DNA of 64,000 bases, taken from the NCBI GenBank assembly GCA_947477885.1, contig CANJUD010000006.1, forward strand, positions 1 through 64,000, written 5' to 3'. The notes under the pieces are model-generated. The model saw only the letters and a program-made list of their open reading frames with translations, made no database searches and had not been told where the DNA came from. This DNA comes from Bacteroidota bacterium. GTDB taxonomy: Bacteria; Bacteroidota; Bacteroidia; UKL13-3. This document shows, piece after piece, positions 43,488 to 53,568 of the stretch. The position numbers and the translations under genes were made by a program. How positions within the stretch are numbered: position 1 is the first letter of the stretch; the number at the start of each line of letters is the position of its first letter.

Positions 43488-46400
43488 CTATTCCTTCACC
43501 ACCTTCACCACTTCATTATTTATCGAAATAAAATAAACCCCTTTAGCATAATTGGATAAATCTATTTTATGTATACCCTGCAAATTTCCTTGCTGCAAAT
43601 ACCTACCTGTTGCATCGAGCAATATATATTTATTGGAGAGATTATTTGCAGTTTCTATAATGATATAATCTTTGGCAGGATTGGGAAATATTTTGAAGGA
43701 TGTATTATATATATTACTGACATTGATATTACTCAAGCAAAACACATGGGCAGTACCTGGAGAACCTCCCAAACACCCGATGTTCCATTGGTTGGGTAGG
43801 GCTGGGTTGGTTGCGGTGGGCGTCAATTCTAGGGTGTAACCAAGTCCATCTGCGGAGTCGTTCCATGGGGTTTTGTTGTCCCAAGTTTGTATAAATCGGA
43901 GACGACCCTCGGTATCATAAAATCTTAGTTTATCTGAATTGCTCAAACTGAAATTTGAAACAGATTTGTTATATATATTGGGGTGTTGTAAATTGAATTT
44001 AGAAAGATCGGAAACTATTACATGGAACGAATCGGATAACAGATTAAGGATGTTTATTTTAATAGTTTGCTTGGCTTCATTGGCAATGTTCCAAGCAGAT
44101 AAATCAATAGGTTTGGTAGAAGAATTATAGAGCTCGAGCCAATCCCCCGCATCCAAAGTAGGCAAGCTATGATAATTAATTTCCGATACCCATACAGGTG
44201 ATGCACAAGGTATATATATACTAGCGGGAGAGCCCGTGTAGCAACCCTCTTGCCAAGCTGTAGTTGAGGATAGTCCATCCAAGTTTGTATCAGGTAAGTT
44301 CAGTTCCAAAGTATATCCTGGGTTCTGATATATATTATTATAGAACAATACAAACTGTGGTTTTTTATTTGCATCCCATATTCGAATTACCCCAGTTGTA
44401 TCAATATCCAAACTATTATATAATATTGTCTGATTGGTAAAAGGGTGAACGGTTTTAAACTTGATATTATCCCTGTTCAAAACCAAGCGGAAATTGGGTT
44501 TCAGAATAGTATTTGAGGGGAATACAAAACGAGTATTATAATCATTTGTTCCTACTGACCAAGTTGAAATATCCAAGGCCTGTGCAGTATCTCTGTTCCA
44601 TATTTCTATCCATTTTCCATCATCAAATTTTGGGTCGGAGAAATTATTGATTTCGGAAACAAGGGGATTGATTTTGCAGGGAGTATATATAGTATTTGGC
44701 GAACCACCGGGACAGCCTCTGAACCAATTGGCAGCTGTAGTACCTGTATCAGCAATGGATTCAAGGGTGCAGCCATAGCCTTGTGTGAACTTGTTCGTAC
44801 TATTATAATTGGTATTGTATATATTTTTCCCAGATTCATTATATATATTTAACTGTCCCGAAAGAGGTAGAGAATCCAGACTAGTGGTAATCGGAGAAAT
44901 ATGATAAGCGGAAATAAACTTTTGCGAGTCAGCTGCGAGAACAAGCCTTTCACCCGAATTCATAAATGCATTTCCACTAAAAATATAATTCTGATTTCCG
45001 CTTGATATTTTATAATTCAATAAATTTACAGCACCCGAACCAAAATTGTGAAGCTCGATCCAATTGCCACTGTTTAGCAAAGAATCTGAACGCAGACAAA
45101 TCTCGGAAACAGAAATTTGAGAAACGCAATTACCTCCACTGTCGCCCGGACTACCCAATAAACACTGGTGTTTCCAAGCACTTGGATTTAGTATTCCGTT
45201 ATGGGTATATATGTTCTTGTTCAAGTTTAATGTATAACCGTGGCCTGATGGAAGTTTATCCCATGGTGAAGAATTGTTATAAGTAAGATATAATTTCAAA
45301 ACAGTTTTCGAATCGAATAATTGTATCCTGTCCGAGCTATTATCGAGATTGAAAAATGGTGTATATATTATATTACCGATACCTGTAAAATATTTATTGA
45401 ATCTAGCAGAATCGCCAACAAGCACAACTCGTTCATGCGATTGTAATATAATATTTCCCAATTGTTTTGTAGCACCTTTGGTTTGCACATACCATCCGTT
45501 CAAATCAATCTGTGTTGTATTGGGGTTATATAATTCCAACCAATCTCCTGCATCCATTTGGGTGGCCGATTGATAATTGATTTCTGAAACCACCACCTCC
45601 GCATCGCATGGGGTGTATGCCACACCAGGGCTTCCGCCTAAGCAGCCCGCAAACCAACTTGATGGATTTGTGAGAGATGATGATTTAGATACTAACTCTA
45701 AGGTAAACCCAACTCCATTAGCAAGCGGTGTGAAACCAGATGAAGTATCATAATAAGTTAACAATATCAAATTGTTATTTTCATCAATTAATTTAATCGA
45801 GTCTGCAATATTATTTAAATTGAATCCGTTAAAAGCTATATGGTTCCATGCCATGAAATTACTGTCGGTATTGGTAACTAATAACCTGTCTTTGCTTTTT
45901 ATTTTGGCAGTTATGGGGAAAGTATATATCCCAGATTTAGTATAAAGTTTCCAATCACCTATATATAAATCTTGCTTACCATAATTATATAATTCCAAAT
46001 AATCGCCTTTGTCGAGAGATGATTCCATATTATAGTTAATCTCAGAAACGGTGAGGGGATAATTACATGTAGCTCTTGCTGTACCTGGTGAACCGCCTGG
46101 GCAACCAATTGTCCAGCTATCGCCTGATGAGTAGTCAACTACCGAATCTTTTCTCTCCAAAGTATATCCCAATCCGTTTGGTTTGTATGGCCAATCAGGT
46201 TGGTGGTGACTATACAACACATTAAATTTAAGTTTTCCAACACTATCATATAACCTCAATAGTTCGCCGCCTGAACTCAATCCAAAACTAAATGGACCGA
46301 TATAATTTGAGACAGCAGAAAACTCTTTTTTAAACTTAACAGTATCCGAAACCAATACCAGATAACCCTTTGGAGGTATTATAGTTCCAATAGGTATTAT

Positions 46401-49400
46401 ATAGATATCTGTATCCAACCCATCCTTAAATTCCCATTTTGATATGTTGACTGCAGCATTTGTTGTATTATATAATTCTACCCAATCACCTGCATCAGCA
46501 GTGCTTGCTGACTTATAATTTATTTCAGAAATTACTATATCGTCTTTGCAAGGACTATATGCTTTTCCTGGTGAACCACCTAGGCAGCCATTGAACCAAG
46601 TATCATAAGTATATATTGCTGTATCGTATTTGTGTTCCATGGTGTGCCCAAGCCCATCGGCCAACTGCGGCCAACCGATAGTATCAGAAAAACCAAATTT
46701 CACCACATTTTTCCCTATATTATCGAACAGATATATAGAGTCTCCAAAATTATCTAAAGAGAAACCTAGGTTGCCAATTTTATTATATACATTTTTATAA
46801 ACGGCATTAAATTTATCTGTATCTTCACACAAAACTAAATAACTTCCCGCAGCAATTGTTGTCCCCATTGGGAACTTGTAATTATAATAATCACCGTGGC
46901 TATGGAAACGCCAATCAGATATATCAAGATTGTAGTTTCCATAATTATGTAGCTCAACCCAGTTGCCTGCGTCGGGGGTTTTGAGCGAATTATAATTCAC
47001 TTCGCTTACAATTAATTTTAATGGTTGTTTAGTACCATTAAAATAAGCTTTTATACTTGTATCGTTTGTGTAGTTTTGTGTAATAGTTTGGTTGCTGTCT
47101 TTCGTACTGCCGATTTTAAAATAATTAAATGTATAACCTGGATTTGGTAATGCAGTTATAGTAACTGGTACCCCATTAAAATACACTCCCTTCCACGGAT
47201 ATTTAGTAGGTATAATGGTTGATATTTTTATACGACCAGCTCCCAGAGGGGATACATCCAAAGTAAAAGTATCTTGGTTTACCAGGTTGAAATTACTTTG
47301 TATATAGTTTCTGGCATATGCAGGGCGGGCATCGATAAAATCTTTCATCACCTGGATATTGCTATACCAATATGATGTTGATTGTGCGGGCCACCACCGA
47401 GCGTATTCTCTGGCCATTTCATTGTCCATTGTGTCAACAAAAAGTTTCATTACTTTCTTGAATTCTATTGGCTGATAAATAGTATTAATTAGATCGGCAT
47501 AGCGATTTACAAAATAGTTTTTGAATTTAGTGTTGGTGATCATGGTATCAAACATTACTGAATGTATTGAGTTAGATGCAGGGTATCGCAGATTATATAA
47601 TTTATCCTGAGTTGGTCCCGACCAGAAACTCATACCCACATCTGTATCCCACAATATATAACGCCATTTAGCATTGGTTTTTTTTGACCGCCAAAATTTA
47701 ATATTATTAGTCCAATCGCCCAACCAGTCGTTATTGACATAGTAAGTTTCTGCGATCATATAATCGCAGTAGTTTTCTATATCAATCATTTTTGCAGCAG
47801 AATCATAATTGGTATTATTGGTTAGATCGGAATTCGCAATGAATGTATATAATTTTGTCCATTCATTTGCGTCACCTTCCAAAACTGTGTTGTGCCATTT
47901 TAGTATATCAACGTTATTGGGATCGATGCCATGTATATTGGCTAAATAGTCTTGGTCTTCACGTTCACGTATTTGATACACGCCAAAGTATTCCCCATTT
48001 ACAAAGGCGACACAGGGTGTACTTGCCATCATGTCATTATTGGTAGGATAGGCCATTCGTTGCATCACATCATCTCGCATATGCCCAGCAAGCCAATCAA
48101 TTCCCGCATTTCTGATATTGAAATTTTTTACCGTTTTATATTGTCTGATATCCCATAGAGGATAATTGATAATAGAACTATCGTAGCCATTTCTCGTTTC
48201 AATTCTAAAACTTCTTTGAGCCCAGCTTCTTGAATAATTTCCATGTATTTTTAAACCTGCATCTATTTCAAATAATTGTGTTCCTGCTTTACTCGGTTTA
48301 AAATATTCCACGTGACAAGGCTTCTCCCAATCGTTCCAAAAATTAGCTCCAAAATTGGGAATTCCTGCTGTTGCATTTGGTCCAAGTACATACATTCCTG
48401 TATCCCAATCCCACAAGTTTGAAGAGTCGGTAGTAATTGATATAACTGGTAGTGTTATATTTTCATTGATAAAATAACTATTGGTAAATACTTTTCCAGG
48501 CAGATATTGTCCTGAAGTATCTATACACCTTGCACGAATTGCTTTGCTTTTATCGATGGTAATACTAGTAACAAATTTTTTGGAATTGATATTCGGAATA
48601 TTTCCATTGTCAGTATATCGTATTACAAAATTAGGATTGGTAGTTGTTAGTTTTAAATATTGTGCTCCTTTATAAAATCCGGCTTTCAAACTAAATGCCG
48701 GTGGAGGAGCATATCCTTTAAAACATTTCTGTCCGTTATTGGTGCTATCAGGTGTTGCGGTAGGGGTGATGCACCAACCGCTGCCATCAGGAATGCGAGC
48801 TACTACCAAACCTGAATCCAAGAATCCTGTATTTTGTGAGTCGAGCAGATTGTTGTTGTTGTCATTTAGATATACACCTTCATTTCTTCCCAATTTAAAA
48901 TTGGTGTGCAGGTAAGATTTGGAAACTGATATCCAAGATAAGTTATGGGTGGTATACCATTTCCCGGTATCGGACACTGCCAAACTCAAAAATGGAATTG
49001 CCGACAAATCGCTAGAACTGGGCAACAAATTATGAACTTGTACTGCCAAAACATTTCCTGTAGGCATCAATAAATTTCTGAAAACGGAATCGGATATATT
49101 ATATGTTTCTGGTGCCAATCCTTGGTATATCAATGCTTCGTGTGTTGCAGTAGCACTATCGTTCCATGCCTTGCCATTCATATTGCTGCGGGCTATTTCT
49201 ACACCATTTAAATAGGCGATAAAACCATCATCATAATCCATGCTCAACACCATGCGAACAATTTTTCCAGTATCGGGCACATCAAATTTTTGACGCATGA
49301 ATACCGACATATTGGATGAGGAAATTGTAGTACTGTCATCACCATCACCATAACCTATCCCGCCTTTTCCACTGGTCCAGTTCACATCATTAAAACCGGG

Positions 49401-49802
49401 CTGGGTCCATGTGGACGGCACGGCACCTTTTGGTAGCAAATATTTCCAATAATTATTAAACCATATTGCTGTTTCCCATCGGTCGATAAAAAGCCTGCGG
49501 TCTTTGCCCGAAGTAAATACCAGCAAGTGTTTGCCGGGGCTAAGTATATAAGTAGGGAAAGTCCATTTGAATGATTTTCCATAGCGGTCAGTCAGTTGGT
49601 ATTTTTTTAAATCCACGGCCGTATTTCCGCTATTATATAATTCAAGCCAGGTATTGGCCTGCCCGTCCTCATCCAAAATATTTCCCAGGTTTACTCCCTG
49701 TACTTCATTGATTACTATTTGAGCCTTAGCTGTTGAGGTGCTTAATATTCCTATGAAAAAGCACAATAGTATTATATAATTTTTTTTGCAGAATGCAATC
49801 AT
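43488..49802 (-). CDS. Giant T9SS-exported CotH-kinase / lamin-tail-domain repeat protein
   Basis: A 2104-residue secreted protein, paralogous to the 1267-6645 gene. Order: signal peptide (about 1-27); N-terminal LTD (30-110); a beta-sandwich insert absent from the paralogue (about 115-290; TSGKGGIGYGDGDDSTT, MDYDDGFIAYLNGVEIARS), probably carbohydrate-binding; chitobiase-type C-terminal module (about 355-440); CotH-kinase-like domain (about 450-880); seven further LTD repeats, each starting near (V)SEIN and ending GCxGGSPG; and a type A T9SS sorting domain (FKIFPNPAKDYIIIET...GVYFISINNEV). Seven against six repeats suggests gain or loss by recombination. Probably a surface fibre or adhesin; kinase activity is untested. 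Confidence 0.93.
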   Translation of the reverse strand: MIAFCKKNYIILLCFFIGILSTSTAKAQIVINEVQGVNLGNILDEDGQANTWLELYNSGNTAVDLKKYQLTDRYGKSFKWTFPTYILSPGKHLLVFTSGKDRRLFIDRWETAIWFNNYWKYLLPKGAVPSTWTQPGFNDVNWTSGKGGIGYGDGDDSTTISSSNMSVFMRQKFDVPDTGKIVRMVLSMDYDDGFIAYLNGVEIARSNMNGKAWNDSATATHEALIYQGLAPETYNISDSVFRNLLMPTGNVLAVQVHNLLPSSSDLSAIPFLSLAVSDTGKWYTTHNLSWISVSKSYLHTNFKLGRNEGVYLNDNNNNLLDSQNTGFLDSGLVVARIPDGSGWCITPTATPDSTNNGQKCFKGYAPPPAFSLKAGFYKGAQYLKLTTTNPNFVIRYTDNGNIPNINSKKFVTSITIDKSKAIRARCIDTSGQYLPGKVFTNSYFINENITLPVISITTDSSNLWDWDTGMYVLGPNATAGIPNFGANFWNDWEKPCHVEYFKPSKAGTQLFEIDAGLKIHGNYSRSWAQRSFRIETRNGYDSSIINYPLWDIRQYKTVKNFNIRNAGIDWLAGHMRDDVMQRMAYPTNNDMMASTPCVAFVNGEYFGVYQIREREDQDYLANIHGIDPNNVDILKWHNTVLEGDANEWTKLYTFIANSDLTNNTNYDSAAKMIDIENYCDYMIAETYYVNNDWLGDWTNNIKFWRSKKTNAKWRYILWDTDVGMSFWSGPTQDKLYNLRYPASNSIHSVMFDTMITNTKFKNYFVNRYADLINTIYQPIEFKKVMKLFVDTMDNEMAREYARWWPAQSTSYWYSNIQVMKDFIDARPAYARNYIQSNFNLVNQDTFTLDVSPLGAGRIKISTIIPTKYPWKGVYFNGVPVTITALPNPGYTFNYFKIGSTKDSNQTITQNYTNDTSIKAYFNGTKQPLKLIVSEVNYNSLKTPDAGNWVELHNYGNYNLDISDWRFHSHGDYYNYKFPMGTTIAAGSYLVLCEDTDKFNAVYKNVYNKIGNLGFSLDNFGDSIYLFDNIGKNVVKFGFSDTIGWPQLADGLGHTMEHKYDTAIYTYDTWFNGCLGGSPGKAYSPCKDDIVISEINYKSASTADAGDWVELYNTTNAAVNISKWEFKDGLDTDIYIIPIGTIIPPKGYLVLVSDTVKFKKEFSAVSNYIGPFSFGLSSGGELLRLYDSVGKLKFNVLYSHHQPDWPYKPNGLGYTLERKDSVVDYSSGDSWTIGCPGGSPGTARATCNYPLTVSEINYNMESSLDKGDYLELYNYGKQDLYIGDWKLYTKSGIYTFPITAKIKSKDRLLVTNTDSNFMAWNHIAFNGFNLNNIADSIKLIDENNNLILLTYYDTSSGFTPLANGVGFTLELVSKSSSLTNPSSWFAGCLGGSPGVAYTPCDAEVVVSEINYQSATQMDAGDWLELYNPNTTQIDLNGWYVQTKGATKQLGNIILQSHERVVLVGDSARFNKYFTGIGNIIYTPFFNLDNSSDRIQLFDSKTVLKLYLTYNNSSPWDKLPSGHGYTLNLNKNIYTHNGILNPSAWKHQCLLGSPGDSGGNCVSQISVSEICLRSDSLLNSGNWIELHNFGSGAVNLLNYKISSGNQNYIFSGNAFMNSGERLVLAADSQKFISAYHISPITTSLDSLPLSGQLNIYNESGKNIYNTNYNSTNKFTQGYGCTLESIADTGTTAANWFRGCPGGSPNTIYTPCKINPLVSEINNFSDPKFDDGKWIEIWNRDTAQALDISTWSVGTNDYNTRFVFPSNTILKPNFRLVLNRDNIKFKTVHPFTNQTILYNSLDIDTTGVIRIWDANKKPQFVLFYNNIYQNPGYTLELNLPDTNLDGLSSTTAWQEGCYTGSPASIYIPCASPVWVSEINYHSLPTLDAGDWLELYNSSTKPIDLSAWNIANEAKQTIKINILNLLSDSFHVIVSDLSKFNLQHPNIYNKSVSNFSLSNSDKLRFYDTEGRLRFIQTWDNKTPWNDSADGLGYTLELTPTATNPALPNQWNIGCLGGSPGTAHVFCLSNINVSNIYNTSFKIFPNPAKDYIIIETANNLSNKYILLDATGRYLQQGNLQGIHKIDLSNYAKGVYFISINNEVVKVVKE

Positions 49803-49866
49803 TACCTTTATGTTAAATTTAAGGTGTAAAATTACGGGGAAAAGTTGGAATTTGGATTTGGGGTCA

Positions 49867-49972
49867 GTCCGCCGCGGCGGACAGGCTTCGGGGGCTATAC
49901 GGCAATTTTCCCTGAATCCTGAAACCGCTTCGGTTCACGTTTCGTAATCCCGAATCCCGAATCCACGGCCTA
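49867..49972. repeat. 16-bp GC palindrome plus CTGAATC/GAATCCC heptads
   Basis: GTCCGCCGCGGCGGAC (49867-49882) is a perfect palindrome, strikingly GC-rich for this genome. CTGAATC and CTGAAAC (49912-49925) follow, then a 7-bp hairpin TGAA(A)CCG-CTT-CGGTTCA, then TAATCCC, GAATCCC and GAATCCA (49945-49965). The CTGAATC/CCGAATC heptads recur at 58100-58127. Located between divergent genes. Confidence 0.8.
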
Positions 49973-49983
49973 CATTTGCTCCA

Positions 49984-50626
49984 ATGAAAAATCAGTTTAC
50001 GATGAAAAACTACAAACTATTATTTATACTATGCGTCGGACTTTCCTCTTGTGGAATTTATCGACAGAATGTGGTAAATGTTCCTATGATTCAAAAAAAA
50101 GGACAAGTGCAAATGGGCGTGTACCAAAGCTTTAGTGGCAGGGAAGCACAAGTAAGTTATGCTGCCACCAATAGTATTGCACTTATGGCTAACTATAATA
50201 ATATGAGAGCAAAAAAAACTACTTATTCACTAGAAAATTATAATATAGATAAACATTATTTTGGAGAAGTTGGACTGGGTTTATATAAAAAGGATACCGC
50301 TAAAAAAGGCAAAATTAGAGAGGTGTTTTTTATTGTAGGAAAAGGAATGACCTCCCATTATTGGCAAGGTCTAGATTCTTCATCTAAATTATTAACCTCA
50401 TTCCGGCAAGGCTAGCACAGCCGTTTCTGCGTGCAGGGCGATTTTGGAAAAGCATCAGATAAGTTTAGTTTAATGTTTTCTCCCCGATTGGTTTTTATAC
50501 ATTATTATAATGTTACTGACGATGAAAGAAATGACTATAAAGATCTGTTAGGTTCCTATTTATTTTTTGAAACAGCCCTTACCGCAGGTTATAATATAAA
50601 AAAATATTTAGCACTAACTGGCCAAG
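49984..50626 (+). pseudogene. Broken lipoprotein / outer-membrane protein gene
   Basis: MKNYKLLFILCVGLSSCGIY (ATG at 50002 preferred) is a lipoprotein signal; the following beta-rich part (GQVQMGVYQSFSGREAQVSY, HYFGEVGLGLYKKD) resembles Bacteroidota proteins with an 'APLF-GE-Q' type start. TAG at 50413-50415 interrupts the frame after SFRQG, yet the same frame continues FCVQGDFGKASDKFSLMFSPRLVFIHYY...LFFETALTAGYNIKKYLALTGQAV with good barrel character. At about 50626 the homology ends and a response-regulator fragment begins. So there is one nonsense codon and a lost 3' end. Confidence 0.75.
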
Positions 50627-50980
50627 CTGTTGCGAAAGGGAATAAAAGGGTATTTGTCGAAAGATGTGCAGCCCAAAGAACTGCGAGATGCATTGATATC
50701 TGTGTCGCAGAAGGGCTATTATTATACGGATTATGTTACAGGGAAAATTGTTGCTACCTTCTCTCCTGAAGATCGTGTTTTAATTGATTTGACCGATAGA
50801 GAAATTGAATTTTTGAAATTGTGCTGTACCGATTTGAGCTATTGAGAAATCGCAGAACAAATGAGTTCCACCCTAAAAACGGTAGAGTTTCATAGTGCAA
50901 ATGTGTTTAAAAAGATGGAGGTAAAGACCAGAATCGGTGCCGTATTATTTGCGGTAAAGCATGGGATAATTGATTTGTAG
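50627..50980 (+). pseudogene. Fragment of a LuxR/NarL-type response regulator
   Basis: Translation gives GYLSKDVQPKELRDALISV and KGYYYTDYVTGKI, the end of a receiver domain, then LTDREIEFLKLCCTDLSY, a TGA at about 50843-50845, and in the same frame EIAEQMSSTLKTVEFHSANVFKKMEVKTRIGAVLFAVKHGIIDL, a LuxR-type HTH, quoted in part. The first half of the receiver, including the phosphorylated aspartate, is missing, and the stop falls inside the HTH. A different reading frame from the upstream fragment is used. It is a decayed remnant fused to another gene by deletion. Confidence 0.85.
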
Positions 50981-51048
50981 CTTCACCGCATTAATATTTA
51001 TTAATATTACAAAATATATTCAGTTCTACCGAATATTCAAATAATTAC

Positions 51049-51795
51049 TTATTGATTAACAAAAAAACCAGTACTAGCTTTAAAAACTGAGGAGATTGAA
51101 ATTAATTTACCTTTTTTGTCTTTAAAATTTGTATTGGTGCCTCTATATATATCAACAGTTACGTAACCAGTATTTACCTTGCTATATATTTCTAAGGGAA
51201 TAGTGAAATCACCATCATCATCTGTAATTTTATTCCAGGTTAATCTTTCTCCCGACTCATATGATGAAAGAGGCATAAAATTAACCGATATAACTACCTG
51301 CTCCCCACTACTTGTATTGTCAGTACTCCATTTTACAGATATAGGTTGTCTTTGTCCCATTATATGTTTTGGCATTACAGAGCGACTTTTTATTGGTGGA
51401 GCAAGTTCTACTTCTTTTGAAAAATCCTCATATCCCGCACCACTAATATTTTTACAACTAACGATGCATTTTTTCAAATTAAAAATGCTATCTAAAAAAG
51501 GGTTTAAAGAAAGCGAATTTTGAGGTGCGTTAATTAAGGAGTTGTCTACGTACAATTTGTTTTCAGCTGCTAAAGACCTTCTTTTAGCTTTATCGGTATT
51601 GTCTATAACATCAAGTATGCCATAGGTTAATCTCCCGTCTAAATACATATTATAACCCATTAATTTTATGTCGAGGTCAGCAGGTTGGTCACCCCATAAT
51701 GCAGAAATATCATCACTTTGGAGTGGGTCATTAGATTTGTGCTTACAGCCTGCTAAAATGCTAGCAAAGCATATAAACATTATTATTTTTTTCAT
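51049..51795 (-). CDS. Lipoprotein, unknown
   Basis: A 248-residue lipoprotein: signal peptide with lipobox (SILAGC, Cys 17). The soluble part is mixed, with two cysteines in KKCIVSCKN, a PISVKWSTDN strand block and a closing GYVTVDIYRGTNTNF region. No family recognised. It follows the 229-aa gene by 17 nt on the same strand and is probably co-transcribed, so the two may form one surface unit. Confidence 0.72.
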   Translation of the reverse strand: MKKIIMFICFASILAGCKHKSNDPLQSDDISALWGDQPADLDIKLMGYNMYLDGRLTYGILDVIDNTDKAKRRSLAAENKLYVDNSLINAPQNSLSLNPFLDSIFNLKKCIVSCKNISGAGYEDFSKEVELAPPIKSRSVMPKHIMGQRQPISVKWSTDNTSSGEQVVISVNFMPLSSYESGERLTWNKITDDDGDFTIPLEIYSKVNTGYVTVDIYRGTNTNFKDKKGKLISISSVFKASTGFFVNQ

Positions 51796-51812
51796 TTGAA
51801 TATTTTTTTAAA

Positions 51813-52502
51813 TTAACAGGAACAAATACAAATAAATTCTTTTACTCCGATTATAAAATCTGTTATCGAGTTACTATGCTCATCCACATATGCTCCTCCA
51901 GTGGCTGAATATACTTGGCTAGCTAAAGTAAACTGAGGTTTACCCCATCCTTTAGTGTCATTTGGCGGTGTTGGATGGCTCGAGGGATTAAAATCACAAC
52001 CATTAACGTTTGTAAATATAGTGTCGGATGCTGCGGCAGTCAATAGAACATTTTTATCGCAGCATACTGTACAATCCATTGTAACATGCACGACATACCA
52101 AAATTGTCCATCCCATGGAACCTTTAGGCCTGTTACATCTAGACTAGTGATTCCGCCAGAAGTGCTTAAACTTGATTGTGTGAAGGTTTTGCTATCATAG
52201 ACTTGCTGTACTCCATTATTATCCAAATACATGACATAAATCTCTATTGTTTGGCCAATGGTAGAACTATACAAACATGATACACCACCTACAATCCCAC
52301 TACTACCCATATGGGCTAAGTGATTATTTATTTCTGATAAGGGTATCCTTACTGGTGGCGGGGTATTATTTTGCCCTGATGGCTGGGTAAAAGGGCTTGG
52401 CGGCGGTGCTGTATTGCCACATTTTTTAAACATTAGGAAATTACATCCAATTACTAACAATAATAAATAAAGCGTTTTTTGTGAAAGAAAATTTTGTTTC
52501 AT
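51813..52502 (-). CDS. Exported Pro-rich protein with cysteine-rich tail
   Basis: A 229-residue protein with one hydrophobic lead (TLYLLLLVIGCNFLMF; GCN may be a lipobox). A proline-rich segment follows (TAPPPSPFTQPSGQNNTPPP), then an unrecognised domain with CTVCCDKN, and it ends CICSC. The C-terminal cysteine cluster and the CxxCC motif could bind metal or form disulfides; this is inference. Followed at 17 nt by the 51049 lipoprotein gene. A gap with no gene (52503-52728) precedes sdhB. Confidence 0.65.
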   Translation of the reverse strand: MKQNFLSQKTLYLLLLVIGCNFLMFKKCGNTAPPPSPFTQPSGQNNTPPPVRIPLSEINNHLAHMGSSGIVGGVSCLYSSTIGQTIEIYVMYLDNNGVQQVYDSKTFTQSSLSTSGGITSLDVTGLKVPWDGQFWYVVHVTMDCTVCCDKNVLLTAAASDTIFTNVNGCDFNPSSHPTPPNDTKGWGKPQFTLASQVYSATGGAYVDEHSNSITDFIIGVKEFICICSC

Positions 52503-52728
52503 ATTTTTTCACTGCAAATAAAGTTTAACGACATTTGCAAATGTAATAAAAAAATATGCTTCTAAACAAACATAAAATGTTTTATATTGAAGGTAATTAA
52601 AAAACAATAAACCTTAGGCCATTAAATATGAAAAAAGATTAGGTACTCGACTCTTAAATCTTATGTATCCACATTGTCATAATTGAAGTAGACACAAAAA
52701 TTTTTGGAAAGATACTTAAAGAATAAAC

Positions 52729-53475
52729 CTAATCCTGCAACACCGAGGCTTTCAAATAATCCATATTCATTCTCGCTATATTACTTAGCGAAATTTCTTT
52801 AGGACATTCAGCACTGCAAGCACCTGTATTGGTGCAGGCTCCAAAGCCTTCTTCATCCATTTGTGCTACCATTTTTTGTACACGCAATTTGCGTTCAGGT
52901 TGTCCTTGTGGTAGTAATGAATATTGTGATACTTTGGCTGCAACAAATAACATTGCTGATGCATTTTTACATGCTGCTACACAGGCACCACATCCAATAC
53001 AAGAAGCAGCATCCATTGCCAAATCGGCTTTGTTTTTTTCTACAGGGAGGTTGTTTGCATCCTGCACTTGTCCGGTGTTTACGGATACAAATCCACCCAC
53101 CGCTTGTATACGATCAAAAGCTCCGCGATCAACTATTAAATCTTTTAAAACAGGAAATGCTTTTGCCCTAAATGGTTCCACATGTATAGTTTCCCCATCG
53201 GTAAAATTACGCATCATCAACTGGCAAGTAGTAGTACCTTTTAAGGGTCCGTGAGCACGTCCATTTATATACATACTGCACGATCCGCATATTCCCTCAC
53301 GACAGTCGTGGTCGAATGCTACGGGCGAATCGCCTTTGCGGATGATGTCGTCATTGAGCACATCAATCATTTCTAAAAATGACATATCAGGGTTTACATT
53401 GTCAATTTTATAGTCAACCATTTTGCCTTGTGCTTCAGCATTTTGTTGACGCCATATTTTCAGATTAAATTTCAT
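52729..53475 (-). CDS. sdhB: Succinate dehydrogenase / fumarate reductase iron-sulfur subunit
   Basis: A 248-residue iron-sulfur subunit that carries electrons from FAD to the membrane subunit. The 2Fe-2S ligands are C58, C63, C66 and C84. The 4Fe-4S and 3Fe-4S ligands are C159, C162, C165 and C169, with C214, C220 and C224. All are present. It is the last gene of a minus-strand sdhC-sdhA-sdhB series that is split by other genes; a heptad array ends exactly at its ATG. Confidence 0.97.
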   Translation of the reverse strand: MKFNLKIWRQQNAEAQGKMVDYKIDNVNPDMSFLEMIDVLNDDIIRKGDSPVAFDHDCREGICGSCSMYINGRAHGPLKGTTTCQLMMRNFTDGETIHVEPFRAKAFPVLKDLIVDRGAFDRIQAVGGFVSVNTGQVQDANNLPVEKNKADLAMDAASCIGCGACVAACKNASAMLFVAAKVSQYSLLPQGQPERKLRVQKMVAQMDEEGFGACTNTGACSAECPKEISLSNIARMNMDYLKASVLQD

Positions 53476-53554
53476 TTTGGATTTACGATTTTAGATTACT
53501 CAGTTATTAATTGTTTTTTTATGGTCTTCATTAACCGGAAGCCGGTTTTACGAT
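53476..53554. repeat. Heptads and a CCGG hairpin between DUF2442 and sdhB
   Basis: Right against the sdhB ATG come TTTGGAT, TTACGAT, TTTAGAT and TACTCAG (53476-53503) in phase. Further on, AACCGG-AAG-CCGGTT (53533-53547) is a perfect hairpin with a 3-nt loop, directly followed by another TTACGAT heptad (53548-53554). This hairpin-plus-heptad arrangement recurs at 49867-49972. Confidence 0.8.
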
Positions 53555-53568
53555 TGAAAAGTTGTTGT

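Noticed and set aside
50413-50845. Stop-codon recoding (TAG or TGA read as an amino acid) in the 50-kb relic
   Set aside because: Other genes in the window end normally at TAG and TGA, and the homology also switches frame and family at 50626, which recoding cannot explain.
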